Of a stretch of DNA of 64,000 bases, positions 23,257-34,713 are shown in pieces. This DNA comes from Smittium culicis (taxonomy: Eukaryota > Kickxellomycota > Harpellomycetes > Harpellales > Legeriomycetaceae), in assembly GCA_001970855.1 (NCBI GenBank), contig LSSN01000011.1:28320-92319 (forward strand), written 5' to 3'. A model generated the notes under the pieces. That model worked only from the letters and a program-made list of their open reading frames with translations, ran no database searches and was not told the origin of the DNA. Positions within the stretch are counted from its first letter, which is position 1, and every line of letters begins with the position of its first letter. Both the position numbers and the translations under genes were made by a program.

Positions 23257-25167
23257 TTTTTTAAAGTATTGAGTTGTTGGTAGGCGAGCTAGTATTTGGC
23301 GGAGGGGTGTTTAAATTAAATAGAAAGTGGGTTGTATAAAAAAAGAGATGATATTATAATTGGTATTATTCTAAGCTTCAAAGCGGGCGATTTGAAGAGC
23401 TTTTATAATAGCTAATTTTTTGTTGAAAAAAGCTATAAAATTTTTTTTTAAAATAGTTCGAAGAGTTAAAAAATTGATTAGTAATTGGGACATAAATTGC
23501 GCAGCACATTTCTGGTTGGCTGAATCAATGTTGTTTAGGCCAATGGTTGAACTTTTTTTAAAGTTAGGGAAAGTCAATTAAGGGCGCCGGGAATTATTGG
23601 ATACATTTGATCAATGGCAAGATGGGAGATATGCGGCAAGAAGGCGCAGCATTTGGCCAATATATTTGACAGGCTTACAAATACAGTAGACTGAATATTT
23701 CAATGATGGTAAGAAACAGACATATTAGCACTTATTTTTTTGAGCCAATCCAGCTGAGCCGTTTAGCAAAATAACGTTCACGCTCCTGTTTACAAATCAC
23801 TCCGTCTATAAGCTTGGAAATTACAGGTGTGTACGGAATATATTTATAGGCAAGAAATTATAAAGCCAAAGAGCTCTAGTGTTAAATCAGCGCACAAAAT
23901 TATTAATAGGTTGGCAAGATGGTGTAGTAACCGAATTTGTGGAGGTATATAGTAAGTTGTGGCTGTAAATAAGTGATAGAAACAGACAATAATATATAAA
24001 TAAACAGTTTTTGTAGTGTTGCGGATATAACAGTAACAGACAAGTTCGAGCAAGAATAAGAACAAGCAAAAGTACAAGAAAGAGCGTTTGAATAGTTGCA
24101 TGCTGGGTCCGGGTGGGTATGTGCGTGGACTGGGATGTTGGTGCAGATTAAATATATGAATATTGGGGTAATAGTAGCGGCGGTACTGAAAATGTACGCA
24201 GTATACATGTATTTGAATGGGACAAGTATTGCTGCGCCATATCGAATTGGCTGCAATTACTGCCGCAGTAATTTCACCAACAGTATTCGAATCTATATAC
24301 GCTCATGTGTTTTGGGGATTTGAACTTTGTAGCTGAATATTTAAAGACTTAAGTGTCTCTGCGGAATAGATAAAAGTAAACTATTCGTCAAGCGGAGCCA
24401 CATTTTTGTTTTCTCCTCCAGCTAAGCGTATGGTTGCTTTTATTGTATTTATTCTACCAGAATTTATAAGCAAGGGATTGCATTTATTTTATAAAAAATG
24501 GTTCAATTTGGACTCGGTGCCAATAGCTAGTTAGATTCGAATTAGTACATGTGCTTATTGGATGGCGATGCACTAAAAAGGTCAATAAAATTATTTATGG
24601 TAATTCGCAAGTATTTCGCAACAAATTAAATCAAGATAGATGATATATTTTTATCCTTACTGATGGGCAGCCTAAAAATGCTGAGGAAAGTGTAAACTCA
24701 AGAGCTTATTGCATTTAGACGCGATTTAGACAAATTGGGAAGTCGAATAAGGCATTTAAAAAAGAGCTGGATGCCAAATAAAGTGTAAAAAGCAAAATGG
24801 GTTTAGGTGTCAATGCGAGTCAACTTCATCTGGAAAAAAAAAGATGTCAGATTTAGATGAATCTATACACCACTAAACTAAGCCAAATAACTTCAGAGCC
24901 AAAAAAAAAAAAATTACCCCCAAACCCAGAAGCCCCGCGTTACTTGAAACTGACTCCTAAAAACGCATTGCTTACATATAAAACCCAGAAACTTATGCGC
25001 TACAAGCCCACTGCCTAATTATACTACAATAAACTTTCTACTAAATCCGTCTTCCTTTACTTAGCACTCACTCATCTCTCTCTCTCTCTCTCTCTCCCTC
25101 ACTATACCCACTTCCGCTCAAATATTTTAATCTCCCCCTCTATATTACTCTTACTATTTTACTCGCC
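23257..25167. other. Divergent intergenic region between REI1 and WDR20
   Basis: Shared upstream region of two divergent genes. Open frames on the minus strand between 23371 and 24256 have no recognisable domain or splice partners and are not called. A CT repeat at 25075-25096 lies just before the WDR20 start. No RNA gene seen. Confidence 0.45.
25075..25096. repeat. (CT)n microsatellite in the WDR20 promoter/5' UTR
   Basis: An uninterrupted CT run of about eleven units, 70 bp before the WDR20 start codon, within a pyrimidine-rich leader. Pyrimidine tracts just upstream of starts are common in fungal promoters. Confidence 0.85.
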
Positions 25168-27991
25168 ATGTCAAAAGAAGAAACCAGAACCGAATTCCAA
25201 TCCCCTGAAGGAGTCTGGCATTTGTCTATGGACGTAACCGCTTCCATAATATCAAACCAAATTTTGCCCAAAATTGATCCTGAAATGCCCTACGAATCAT
25301 ACAATAAACCCCCCACCAGCATCGTAAACGGCGACATTGAAAATTCATTAATGTATAAAGGTACCGATAAACCCGCCGCAAAAACTACTAAAACTGCAAT
25401 GGTCGGCGGTATGCTAATTTACGACTCCCATATCAAAAACTCAAATAATTTTAGAGATAATATGGTAAACATGACTGAAAATGGTAAAGCAATACATAAC
25501 CCAACCCACTTTTCCATCATTTCCGCCCCTTACAGAGCCCAGATTTCTAAAAAGCCTGAACCGGAAGAAAAACGAATGTTTGGCCTCCTTAATAAAGTCA
25601 AAAAAGATAAACCTACTGCAAACTCCAAAAATACTACCCCCGTGCCTGAGCCTTCAAAAGCTCCTGCAAAAATTCTAAATTCCTCAAATTCTTCTCAATC
25701 ACCCACATTTACTTCCGATCATCCCCAAAGAATTTCTTTATCCAACCCCATAAACTCTCCCCTCTCAGACTCCAACTCTCATGATTTAATCTCTGCAGGA
25801 AAAAATAATAGTCCCCTCACAGAAATTCATTTCGACTTTGAAAAAAATGTTTTAAAAAATGAAAACTCCGAAGTCAAAGGAATCATAAACAGAGTCAACT
25901 CTAACTTCGTCTCTAAAATCATTATATCTCAAAACGCAAGCAAATGGTTATCCTCGACAATCCCTCAAACTCAATTTCTTTTTTTTAATGGCCCAAGATC
26001 TTTTATCTGGGTAGGAATGTGTGCAAGAGAAAAGGTACCTTTAACTATTTCCTAAAAATAAAAATATCTCCCCATTACCCCTATTTATTTTCATCTAAAT
26101 CAGTACCTTTTATATTTATCGCTAACTATTTAACTCATTTTATTTTCTCTAAACTTTTCTCCAGGATCAAATATTATCTAGAATAGATTTCTCGGATAAC
26201 ACCCCTACTTGTCACGATGTCAACTTATTGACCCGCTCTGAAACAAAGTTAGACATTATTTTAGGTTTTGCTTGTGGTGACTTGCTATGTTATGATCCTC
26301 TCCAAGGAAAGTATGACAGATTAAATAAAAATACCGAAGACTACGGCGAAATAACTAAAGTCAAATGGGTCCCTGGCTCTGAATCTCAATTCATCGTTAG
26401 CACCGGTCTAGGCTATCTCATGCTTGTTGATAGATCAAAAGATTTCTCTTGGAACTCCAAAATAAAACCCCTCTATTCTGAAAATAATAGCCCCGATAGA
26501 TTTGATACTTTCGAAAACACTAAATTAAAATCAAACCCCATATCCTTATGGAAACTTAGTGAATCCTCTATAACCGGTAAGTGCTCCCCTTATTCTTTTG
26601 ACCCTTTTTATTGCTTTCAACTATTCACAAACATTTTATTTTCTCTTTTCTCTCTTCTCTTTTTACTGCAAACCACATATCCAATAAACCCTTTTTAATT
26701 TTCTTAAATCCAGATTTCTCGTTCTCCCCTGACTGTGTTCATTTAGCAGCTGTTGGAAAAGATGGCTTTTTAAGAGTTATCAACTATAAGAAAAAACAGT
26801 ATTTACTACTCCTCTCCCCTTTTTTTAACCTTTAATATCTCTTATTATTATACTCGAATCTTTATTCATACTAATATTCCTTTCATTTTATTTTTAGGCT
26901 TTTGGATGTTTACCCATCGTACTTTGGTCCATTTTCCTGCGTCTGTTGGAGTGGAGATGGAAAATACATTCTAGTAAATATATATTATCTCTCTTTCTCT
27001 CCCCCCCCCTCCTTGTCATAAATTTCTAGATATAAAAACTTTTAAACATAGAGTTTTCAATATATTTACATTTTTATATTACTTTAGACTGGTGGAAAAG
27101 ACGATTTAGTCTCAGTTTGGTGTTTCTTAGGTAAAAAGCTAGTAGCTAGATGCATCGGCCATGAGTCATGGGTACTTATATTTCCTACCTATTACTAATA
27201 TCTAATTCATACACTACAGAAATTAGATTTTTATAGTTTTTATTCTTATACCAAAGCAATTAATTGGTTAATATTCTGATTTTTAGGTAACTAGTGTTGC
27301 TTTTGACAATAACTTGTCAGACAACCCTGATGAGTATCGATTTGCTTCTGTTGGAGAAGATTCAAATTTGATTTTATGGGATTTCTCTCTTGCTTCGCTA
27401 TCTAGACCAAAGGTAAAAAAAAAATTAATGTTTATAATTTCTAGTATATAATAGCATTCATATTATCTAAATTCGGAATGATTTATTACAACTTAAATCT
27501 GAGAATTTTTGCAAAATGAGAAAATATGATCAACCTTATTAGATAACGAAATTAACCCCATAATATATCTTTTTTAATAAAGCTTCTTTTAATTAATGAT
27601 AAAACTTAGTCTTTCTACCCAAAGAATTCCAGCTTTGTTGAAGTAAATGCTGAAAACCAAAATTCCAGTTTAGATGTGGAAAGCAATGGTGCTATTGTTA
27701 AAACAGATAAACCAACTGTGCACGATCGAGCTTCCAGAAACGACATATCTATCTTGCAGCCTATCTCCGTAAATATTTTACCTTTATTTATAAGTTTAAA
27801 ATATTTTAATTTTTTACTAATTAATAATTTCCTTGAAATTTATAATCAAAAAAAAAAAAAAAAAACAGTCTGTTAAAATTCACAATCAGCCTATTTGCAG
27901 TTTGCAAGTCTATAAGAATTGTTTAGTAACCGCGTGTAACCATGGGAAAATCAGGTCATGGATCAGACCAAATAAACCAGAATTGTGTTGA
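25168..27991 (+). CDS. WDR20/CreC-family WD40 protein, eight exons
   Basis: Exons: 25168-26034, 26165-26576, 26714-26798, 26898-26973, 27088-27171, 27287-27412, 27610-27768, 27869-27991. All introns are GT..AG and frames join to 643 residues. The family (Aspergillus CreC, human WDR20, fission yeast Bun62) binds and activates a ubiquitin-specific protease (CreB/USP12/46/Ubp9). Diagnostic blocks in order: FNGPRSFIW (about 270), PTCHDVN (about 304), [106 protein letters not shown] and a short C-terminus ending RPNKPELC. The N-terminal ~250 residues are low-complexity, Ser/Pro/Asn-rich and lack a known domain. The first donor (GTACCT) and third donor (GTATTT) are less standard. Expression and partner are inferred from the family. 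Confidence 0.93.
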
Positions 27992-28468
27992 ACATTTTTA
28001 TTTTACAAGGTTCCTTAAACTTAACCTTTATTTATACGCATCTATTATTTTAATCATTAGTTTTTAATTTTATTTAGTCTACATTACTATTTTTTTTTTC
28101 TTTTTTTTTTTTTTCCAAAAATTGCTTATATGTTTACAGGATGAATGTGTTTGAAGAGTTATTAATATATTTTTCAAAAGTAAAGTATAAATTGATTACT
28201 TTGTATCCACGAAGATTTTTTTAATGTATTAAATTTTTTTATAAAGTATGTATGGATTGTAAGTTTAAAGTTAAATGAGTATAATTCAATGTTTATGGAG
28301 GAGGGGGTAATAATAAAAAATGGCTTATAATATGAATAATTAATAGATTTATATTAAAATGTATTATCAGAAGGAAAAAAAAAGTGGAGTATGGTTAATA
28401 CAATTAAAGGTTAAGGTATAGGAAATGAAAGAGGGGGGGGGAGGGCTTTGCATAAATGGTGTGTTTAT
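27992..28468. other. Convergent 3' region between WDR20 and PanB
   Basis: AT-rich with poly-T tracts (28090-28115) and a G-rich run close to the PanB stop (28432-28443). It probably holds both polyadenylation regions. No gene. Confidence 0.5.
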
Positions 28469-29494
28469 CTATACTTCAATATTGTGAGTTTTCAAAAAGT
28501 AGTCGCGAATTTCGTCGCTGGTCTTTTGGTTGACGTTGTACGTGTGCAGATCTTTGATGGGGTAGTTGAGAGCGTTGACGTCGGCGGTGAAGGCGTCGAC
28601 GGCGGAAGAGAGGGTGAGGCCGGCGTTCGCATAGACTTTAACGAATTTGGGGAGTTGGTTTGGTTCGACGTTGGAGAGGTTGGAGATATCGGGGAGAACA
28701 GCGATCTGACCGGAGGTGAACCTGCCGGCGCCGATGCCAAACGTCGGGATTCCGATGAGTTTGGTGATTCCGCGGGCGACGAGTTCGGGGACGGCTTCGA
28801 GGACGATCATAGAACAGCCGGCAGCTTCGAGGGCGCGGGCCATGGCGAGGAGGTTGGCAGCGGCGGCGGGCGTCTTGCCCTGGACGCGGAAGCCGCCGAG
28901 CTGCATGATCGATTGCGGGGTGAGGCCGATGTGCCCGCAGACGGGGACGCCGGCAAGGCCGACGACGTGGCGGATGCGGTCGATGATGTGCTCGTTGCCG
29001 CCCTCGAGCTTGACCATCTCGGCCTTGCCCTCGGCCTGCAGCCGGATCGCATTGCGCACCGCCAGCTTGTTCGACTCGTTGTACGATCCGTACGGCATGT
29101 CGACGACGAGCATCGGCTGGGTCAGGGCGCGTGCTACAGCCTTCGAATGATGGATCATTTCGTCCATCGTCAGATCCAGCGTCGTGGTGTGGCCAAGCAC
29201 GGTCATGGCGAGCGAATCGCCAACTAGCACCGTGTCTACCGCATCGCTGTTTGCGGCTTTTGCCGATGGGTAGTCGTGGGCTGTTATCATGGTCAGCTTC
29301 GCATTGTTTCTATACTTTTTGTTCAGGTCGATAATCGTCTTTTTCTTTGGCGCTTGAATGGGCTGTGTGCTGTAAGGTCTATTTTTTGGGAATTTAGATT
29401 GAATAGCGGTAAATCGGGACTCGAAGCTTGAGATTTTTAATGCATTTTCTAGGTTTCTAAGCATAAATCGAGCTCTACTTGCTGAAGAATTCAT
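28469..29494 (-). CDS. panB: 3-methyl-2-oxobutanoate hydroxymethyltransferase (ketopantoate synthesis), mitochondrial
   Basis: Intronless, 341 residues. The enzyme transfers a hydroxymethyl group from methylene-tetrahydrofolate to ketoisovalerate to give ketopantoate, the first committed step to pantothenate and CoA. Family motifs: TMITAHDYPSA (about 68), VLVGDS with its metal-binding Asp (about 89), VVDMPYGSY with the second Asp, KLEGG, the VCGHIGLTPQS strand, VLEAVPELV carrying the catalytic Glu, and GIGAG. The C-terminus with HTYNV is of the eukaryotic type. The first ~45 residues are Arg/Ser-rich with few acids, fitting a mitochondrial presequence, so the start at 29494 is sensible. Odd: codon use from about 28500 to 29300 is very GC-rich (44 of 60 bases in 28921-28980), while the presequence end of the same gene is AT-rich like its neighbours (22 of 60 in 29401-29460). 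Confidence 0.95.
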   Translation of the reverse strand: MNSSASRARFMLRNLENALKISSFESRFTAIQSKFPKNRPYSTQPIQAPKKKTIIDLNKKYRNNAKLTMITAHDYPSAKAANSDAVDTVLVGDSLAMTVLGHTTTLDLTMDEMIHHSKAVARALTQPMLVVDMPYGSYNESNKLAVRNAIRLQAEGKAEMVKLEGGNEHIIDRIRHVVGLAGVPVCGHIGLTPQSIMQLGGFRVQGKTPAAAANLLAMARALEAAGCSMIVLEAVPELVARGITKLIGIPTFGIGAGRFTSGQIAVLPDISNLSNVEPNQLPKFVKVYANAGLTLSSAVDAFTADVNALNYPIKDLHTYNVNQKTSDEIRDYFLKTHNIEV

Positions 29495-31355
29495 GATATC
29501 TTTAATTTTTCTATTGATTCAAAAGTCTAGCGCTGGTACGTAGTAAATAATGAGAATTAATTTTTAATAAAAAAGATTTTATTTTGATATCCTAATTTGA
29601 AATGAGCAAAATACGATTATATTTTGAGAATTATATTTTTATCCTATCCTTTCTGGTTTATTCGATGAGTAACAACGTGTACTACAAAGCGTAAATATCA
29701 AGACTAAGTGGTATGGTATTTTATAAAGGCTTTAAACGCGGATTTTTAGTACAACTTGTAACTTGTCCACGAAATAAAGATAGTATAAGGTTTGGAATTT
29801 TGGCTTTCCTAGATTTAGATTTAGAGTTATTTATATTAGGTGATATTGATTCAGTAACACAGTTTTGCGTATGGTGATTGGTTTCTGGAATATAAAGCTC
29901 GCTTTGTAATTTTAAATTGATTGGGATTTAAGTATATCTTAATTTGATTCAGATTTTTAGTTTATAATTTTTTTATGGCGGTGGAAATAATGGACGATTG
30001 AAAGCAGCGGAATTTATTATAGCTGGCCTAAATTTTTCTGGTCTTTTTCTAATTGAACGTGAAAAGGCTATTTTAATGAGACTGGGTATTTTGGTATTAG
30101 TATTTTAGTTTTAGATTATGATTTTTTGCTGAAACTGTGAGTCACTGATGCAAAAAAAAAAGAAGATATTGGTGTGAGGGCGGGAGATATGGCAGAAATG
30201 GTTAAGTATTTATAATAACCAGATCAGCAGGTATTTCGTGTTCTCAAAATGAATATCTTGCTAAAAGTTTTTATTTAAGAAAATTTCTTATCTATATCGA
30301 GATTTTCAATGGAAAGTTATTTGCAATGCCTCCGATCATTGCAATAAATTTTTTTTTTATTAGTATGAAGCGAATTTTGGATTTTTTTTTTTGTACTTGT
30401 TTCAAGTTCTGTAGATATAGATAATGATATGAAAGCTTTTACGCCCAACAGTTCAAAAAAACAAATTTATACAAATATAGAGGTATAATAGGCGATTACT
30501 TATTCCCAAACCATAATTTGGTTGCATTTTTTTAAAAGAAAGGGATATATTAATCTTAATTTACCCGCATTATGGCTTTGACTCAAGAAAACGTTACCAT
30601 TCTTAAGAAGAAATAAAAAAGATAAGAACTTTTAGATGTTCTGCGCCACGGAAAATCCGAAAAATGGCTCATAACTTTGCATTCATTTTTACCATTTCTT
30701 ATACTTGTTCATTTCCCCTGTCTAAATTAAAGAGAGAGAGAAAGACAGAGAGCGAGATTTAGATAGAACTTCTAGATAAAAATATACAATGAGTATAAAT
30801 AACATTTAGACAATATGTAAATTTTTTTATGAGCGTTTATACGAGCTAACAAATGTAGTTGATTTAATATACAATTTAGTTTATATAGGATAAAGGCAGT
30901 ATCATAGCCAGAGTAAAATATTTTTCAATTTGGAATTATCTAAGCAAGATATAAGTTATAAAACAAATGATTGCATAAAAATTTTTATTTTTTTAAAAAA
31001 GAAAAATTATTTTGAAACATTTTAAAGCCGCTAAAAATTTGCAAGATGGTTGATATATGGACTTAAATAAATAGAGACGCGCTAATATATACCAGCTCAG
31101 AGCTAATAATGTGACTGTAAGCATACATTAGGACATTTGCAAATATAGTGGCAAGCTGTTTTATGTTTATTCAATAATTGTAAATGTTAAAAACGGTAAG
31201 TATCAAGATAAGATAACCATTGTAAATCTTATACTTGAATGAAATGAATTTTTTTTTTATTTTAGTAGAAGTAGAAGTGGTTGTAGTAGTTTCTGATTAG
31301 ATATGTAGTATATCCAATAAATACAAGTTTTATTGCAAGTGGGTGGTTAATATAT
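29495..31355. other. Intergenic region between PanB and the KCTD-type gene
   Basis: No coding exon chain found. A purine-rich GA microsatellite lies at 30730-30760. A short stretch at 30886-30905 resembles the start of U4 snRNA but lacks the rest (see rejected items). The region upstream of 29495 should hold the PanB promoter. Confidence 0.45.
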
Positions 31356-32195
31356 TTATTTGGAAGCATTTTTATCGGAGTTCCCGCTGAAAGGGTAAGT
31401 GGCGATTTTTTCCCCTTTGATCTCAGAGCTGTTTAGAGAGAAGTTTCCTTCATCTGCAAACCCTGTGATAATCCACAAGTAATCGTCATTGATGATCTTG
31501 ATGTTAGGGAGTTGCTTTTTAAGGATTTTAGAGATTTTGTCTGCCCATGACGGGTTGTCGAAACGACGCGCGGGCAAGAGTTCTTTGAACAAGGTGCATG
31601 GGATTGGGATTTTGTAGTTAGTTCCAGGTCTTGGTGGTGGAAGAAACGACCCAAAGCCCGAGTTCAGCGGTTGTACGGGTGTAAATCCGACGTTCTTGAT
31701 CGCGTCACTGTCGAATTCGTATTTGCCGTAGCAGTGGTAATCACCTTGTTGTTTGGGAGGGTATAAAGCAAACTCGGCCATGCAACTTTCAGTAGCAACG
31801 ATACATAGCTTGAGAATCGTCTGCGAAAATTCCTCGAGAATACTGTTAGATTTGATCGTTATACGGGAAGCTAAGTTTGCGAAGGAGTCCTTGTACGGAA
31901 TCAGAAAATAGTCTAGTTCTTCGCGGACTGCACTGTCGCTCATTTTATCCTCACCGAAAAAGTCGGATATATCGGATGAATCGCTGCGGTACCAGCTCAA
32001 AATATTTTCGAATATCTTACCATTTCTGTCGAAGAAGTACTCGCCATTACTGTTCGGAGGCCTGTAGCTTTTTTGGTCTGTGAAATAGCTACCCAGCAGC
32101 GTATTTGGCTTCCTCCTAAACGTATTCAGATTCGTTTCGTACCTAATACCGCCGACATTTAAGCATATAATTTGACTTTCAACCGCGTTTGACAT
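31356..32195 (-). CDS. KCTD-type BTB/POZ (T1) domain protein
   Basis: Intronless, 279 residues. Residues about 8-100 form a potassium-channel tetramerisation-type BTB domain: the opening IICLNVGGIRYET, then RKPNTLLGSYF, the YFFDRNGKIFENILSWYR block and the EELDYFLIP helix are all in place. Known: in KCTD proteins this fold makes oligomers and often bridges Cullin-3 to substrates; it is not itself a channel and no membrane segment is present. The C-terminal ~170 residues, with a proline-rich FLPPPRPG segment and a WADKISKILKKQLP helix, match nothing I recognise. Base composition is more balanced than the flanks. Cullin-3 partnership is inference only. Confidence 0.85.
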   Translation of the reverse strand: MSNAVESQIICLNVGGIRYETNLNTFRRKPNTLLGSYFTDQKSYRPPNSNGEYFFDRNGKIFENILSWYRSDSSDISDFFGEDKMSDSAVREELDYFLIPYKDSFANLASRITIKSNSILEEFSQTILKLCIVATESCMAEFALYPPKQQGDYHCYGKYEFDSDAIKNVGFTPVQPLNSGFGSFLPPPRPGTNYKIPIPCTLFKELLPARRFDNPSWADKISKILKKQLPNIKIINDDYLWIITGFADEGNFSLNSSEIKGEKIATYPFSGNSDKNASK

Positions 32196-33912
32196 TTATT
32201 ATTTTTTTGTCTTTCTGGGAAGGTCAGAGATAGTCAGTAATGCTTTATATTTATTAATATACAATAGGAATGAAAAAAGAAAGGAAACTCGATAGACGAT
32301 ACTTTGAATGCCTGAAATTAATAAACAAAGTAATTTATTGATAAATTTAATTGCATTCGGATATTTTATAGGGTATTAAAGCAAGAAGGAATACGCGATA
32401 CTAACTTTGAGGTTATAATTTGGACGATTGAAAAACAACGCCAATTTTGTAAATTAGAGTTTCTTATAATATTTTCATTGACAGTAGAATTCTTTAGGAA
32501 GTCAAAATGGACTCAACAAACATAGTTTTGTTTGCTAAATATCATGCCAAAGTAGACTATAATGAATAACATCATGGCAAACAATACAAACTAAATTTAT
32601 TTGAAGAGGAAAAAGTGGGGTGGCTGACGAGCTAACATTTATGGAACTAGACTGTATTTTTTTCATAAAACACAAATACAAAACTATAAAGTCATTTTTT
32701 CAGATTGATGCTCAATAAGACTACGTGAGAAAAAAAAATTAAAGATGCAAAGAAACGAACTAGCGCTTAATAGGCTGAATTAATCGCCATACCAGAAAAA
32801 GTTAAAAAATGATAAAAGTACCAGCTGTATTATCAGCCTAAGAAAAGTTTCAATTGTATTTGAGAATTCATCATATTGGACTCGAATTTTTAATTTTTTT
32901 TTTAAATGGTATGGCTATAATCACAAAGCAACCAAATTCCATACTATCAACCCTTACAACCACTTTCCACAACCATCACTATTTAAGCGTAGTAAGCAGC
33001 AAAATAAAAAAATGTTCCATTTCATGAAGAGCTAATTAATAAGGTGTGGCCATTGGTAAAGCTGTGACTAATTTAAAGTTAATAATATCAAATTTAAGAG
33101 CATTAGTGGGCTAACAGTGTGTGTATATAAGAGGGCTAACAGAGTATGAGTATATAGCAGGCAAATAGGGAATGTGGGAATAGCCTGTGCAATCAAACGT
33201 CATCTTTAAAAAAGTTAACCATTAGTAGATATCGTTTATGGTGTTTGTATGAAAAAATACTGTAGTTGTAGCGCCGCTGTAATAAAAAATTTTTTTTTTC
33301 TGTTATCCTTCGCTATGGATGAAAAGACTTGAATTTCAAAAACTAAGTTTGATTGGAAAAATGCTGTATAGATTAAGAGAAATTTTCATAGATTAGTTAA
33401 TTTACTACGACATACTATGGGTAGGCCAGTAATATTACGCAGCGCTATTGGTGCAGCAAATTGAAATGTGCTAAGATATAACTGACCAATGGATCAACTC
33501 ATTGATATTAGAAATACATTGAAAAAAAATTTTTTGTAAGAGTATAAAATGAAATTTCAAGTAGATTCATGAAAAATTCTTTTAGGATTTCAGGAATAAA
33601 TTTTCGTTTCGACTGTTCCTCCCTTTTTCTTATTTGAAGTTAAATATATACATATAAAAAGATTATGTAAGTACTTTATTATATTATTGATATTTTCCAT
33701 TTTACTTGATTTTACCTTCAAAAACGAATCTCACTTCTTCCCAAGAAACATATCGAGCCTTCTTTTAATAATAATTTGATTCGAATCCGAGATTTACATC
33801 ACAACTATTTTACTCTCTTATAGACTTCCTTTTTATCATTTTTACTGTCACTGATTACTTAATCATATAGTATCTAACCCGATTTACTTCATTTACTGAA
33901 ATTATATAGCAA
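32196..33912. other. Divergent intergenic region before RPS2
   Basis: No gene found. The last 250 bases are the RPS2 promoter and leader: a GTAAGT donor-like site at 33667, a CTAAC branch-like site near 33873 and an ATATAG just four bases before the start codon could define a 5' UTR intron. This is unproven. Confidence 0.45.
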
Positions 33913-34713
33913 ATGGCTGACTCAAGACCGGCCGATAGTCGCGATAGAAGCGGATTTGGACGCGGACGCGGAAGAGGAGATCGTGGAAGAGGTGATCGCG
34001 GTAGAGGATCACGCGGAAGAGGAAGAAGAAACGATGAAGAACAAGCATGGGTACCAGTTACCAAGCTCGGACGTCTCGTCAAAGAAGGAAAAATCAAATC
34101 AATGGAACAAATCTACTTGTTCTCTCTCCCTATCAAGGAATACCAAATTGTCGACTTTTTCTTACCAAAACTCAAGGATGAAGTTATGAAGATCATGCCA
34201 GTTCAAAAGCAAACTCGTGCTGGTCAACGTACCCGCTTCAAGGCTTTTGTTGCCATCGGTGATTCTGATGGTCACGTAGGTCTCGGTGTTAAGTGCGCTA
34301 AGGAAGTTGCCACCGCCATCCGTGGTGCCATCATCTTGGCCAAGCTTTCCGTCATCCCTGTCCGTAGAGGTTACTGGGGATCCAGAATCGGTGAACCCCA
34401 CACCGTCCCCTCTAAACTCACCGGTAAGTGCGGTTCCGTCACTTGTAGACTTGTCCCAGCCCCTCACGGTACTGGTATCGTTGCTGCCCCAACTCCAAAG
34501 AAATTGTTGAGTTTGGCTGGTATCACTGATGTCTATACCACTTCTCGTGGTTCTACCAGAACTTTGGGTAACTTTGTCAAAGCTACTTTTGCCGCTATTG
34601 GTAACTCATACTCTTTCTTGACCCCAGACTTGTGGACTGAAACCCACTTCTCTGCTGATCCTTACCAAGAATTCTCTGCCTTTTTGGCCAAAGACCAAAA
34701 AATTAAATACTAA
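33913..34713 (+). CDS. RPS2: 40S ribosomal protein S2 (uS5)
   Basis: Intronless in the coding region, 266 residues. A structural protein of the small ribosomal subunit near the mRNA entry channel, important for decoding accuracy. The N-terminus is a long Arg/Gly repeat (about residues 12-40, RG and RGRG units), a typical arginine-methylation region of eukaryotic uS5. The conserved S5 fold follows: [98 protein letters not shown] and [21 protein letters not shown]. Codon use is strongly biased to C- and G-ending optimal codons, as in a highly expressed gene. AATAAA lies about 95 bp past the stop. Confidence 0.98.
   Translation: MADSRPADSRDRSGFGRGRGRGDRGRGDRGRGSRGRGRRNDEEQAWVPVTKLGRLVKEGKIKSMEQIYLFSLPIKEYQIVDFFLPKLKDEVMKIMPVQKQTRAGQRTRFKAFVAIGDSDGHVGLGVKCAKEVATAIRGAIILAKLSVIPVRRGYWGSRIGEPHTVPSKLTGKCGSVTCRLVPAPHGTGIVAAPTPKKLLSLAGITDVYTTSRGSTRTLGNFVKATFAAIGNSYSFLTPDLWTETHFSADPYQEFSAFLAKDQKIKY

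Noticed and set aside
23844..24323. Several overlapping open frames of 60-117 codons on both strands
   Set aside because: No recognisable motif, no splice partner, hydrophobic/Tyr-rich composition expected from AT-rich DNA. Most likely intergenic.
28448..29227. 259-codon plus-strand frame opposite panB (and several shorter ones)
   Set aside because: Shadow of a GC-rich real gene. The Gly/Val/Asp-rich translation has no family match, while the minus strand is a full PanB.
30886..30905. AGGCAGTATCATAGCC resembles the conserved 5' part of U4 snRNA
   Set aside because: The preceding U6-pairing segment (TGCGCA-type) and the following 5' stem-loop and Sm-site order are absent. Too little is present to call a U4 gene or pseudogene.
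33667..33909. Possible 5' UTR intron of RPS2
   Set aside because: Donor, branch and acceptor-like sites exist, but a TATA-like sequence lies only about 15 bp before the donor, leaving an implausibly short first exon. Not called as a feature.
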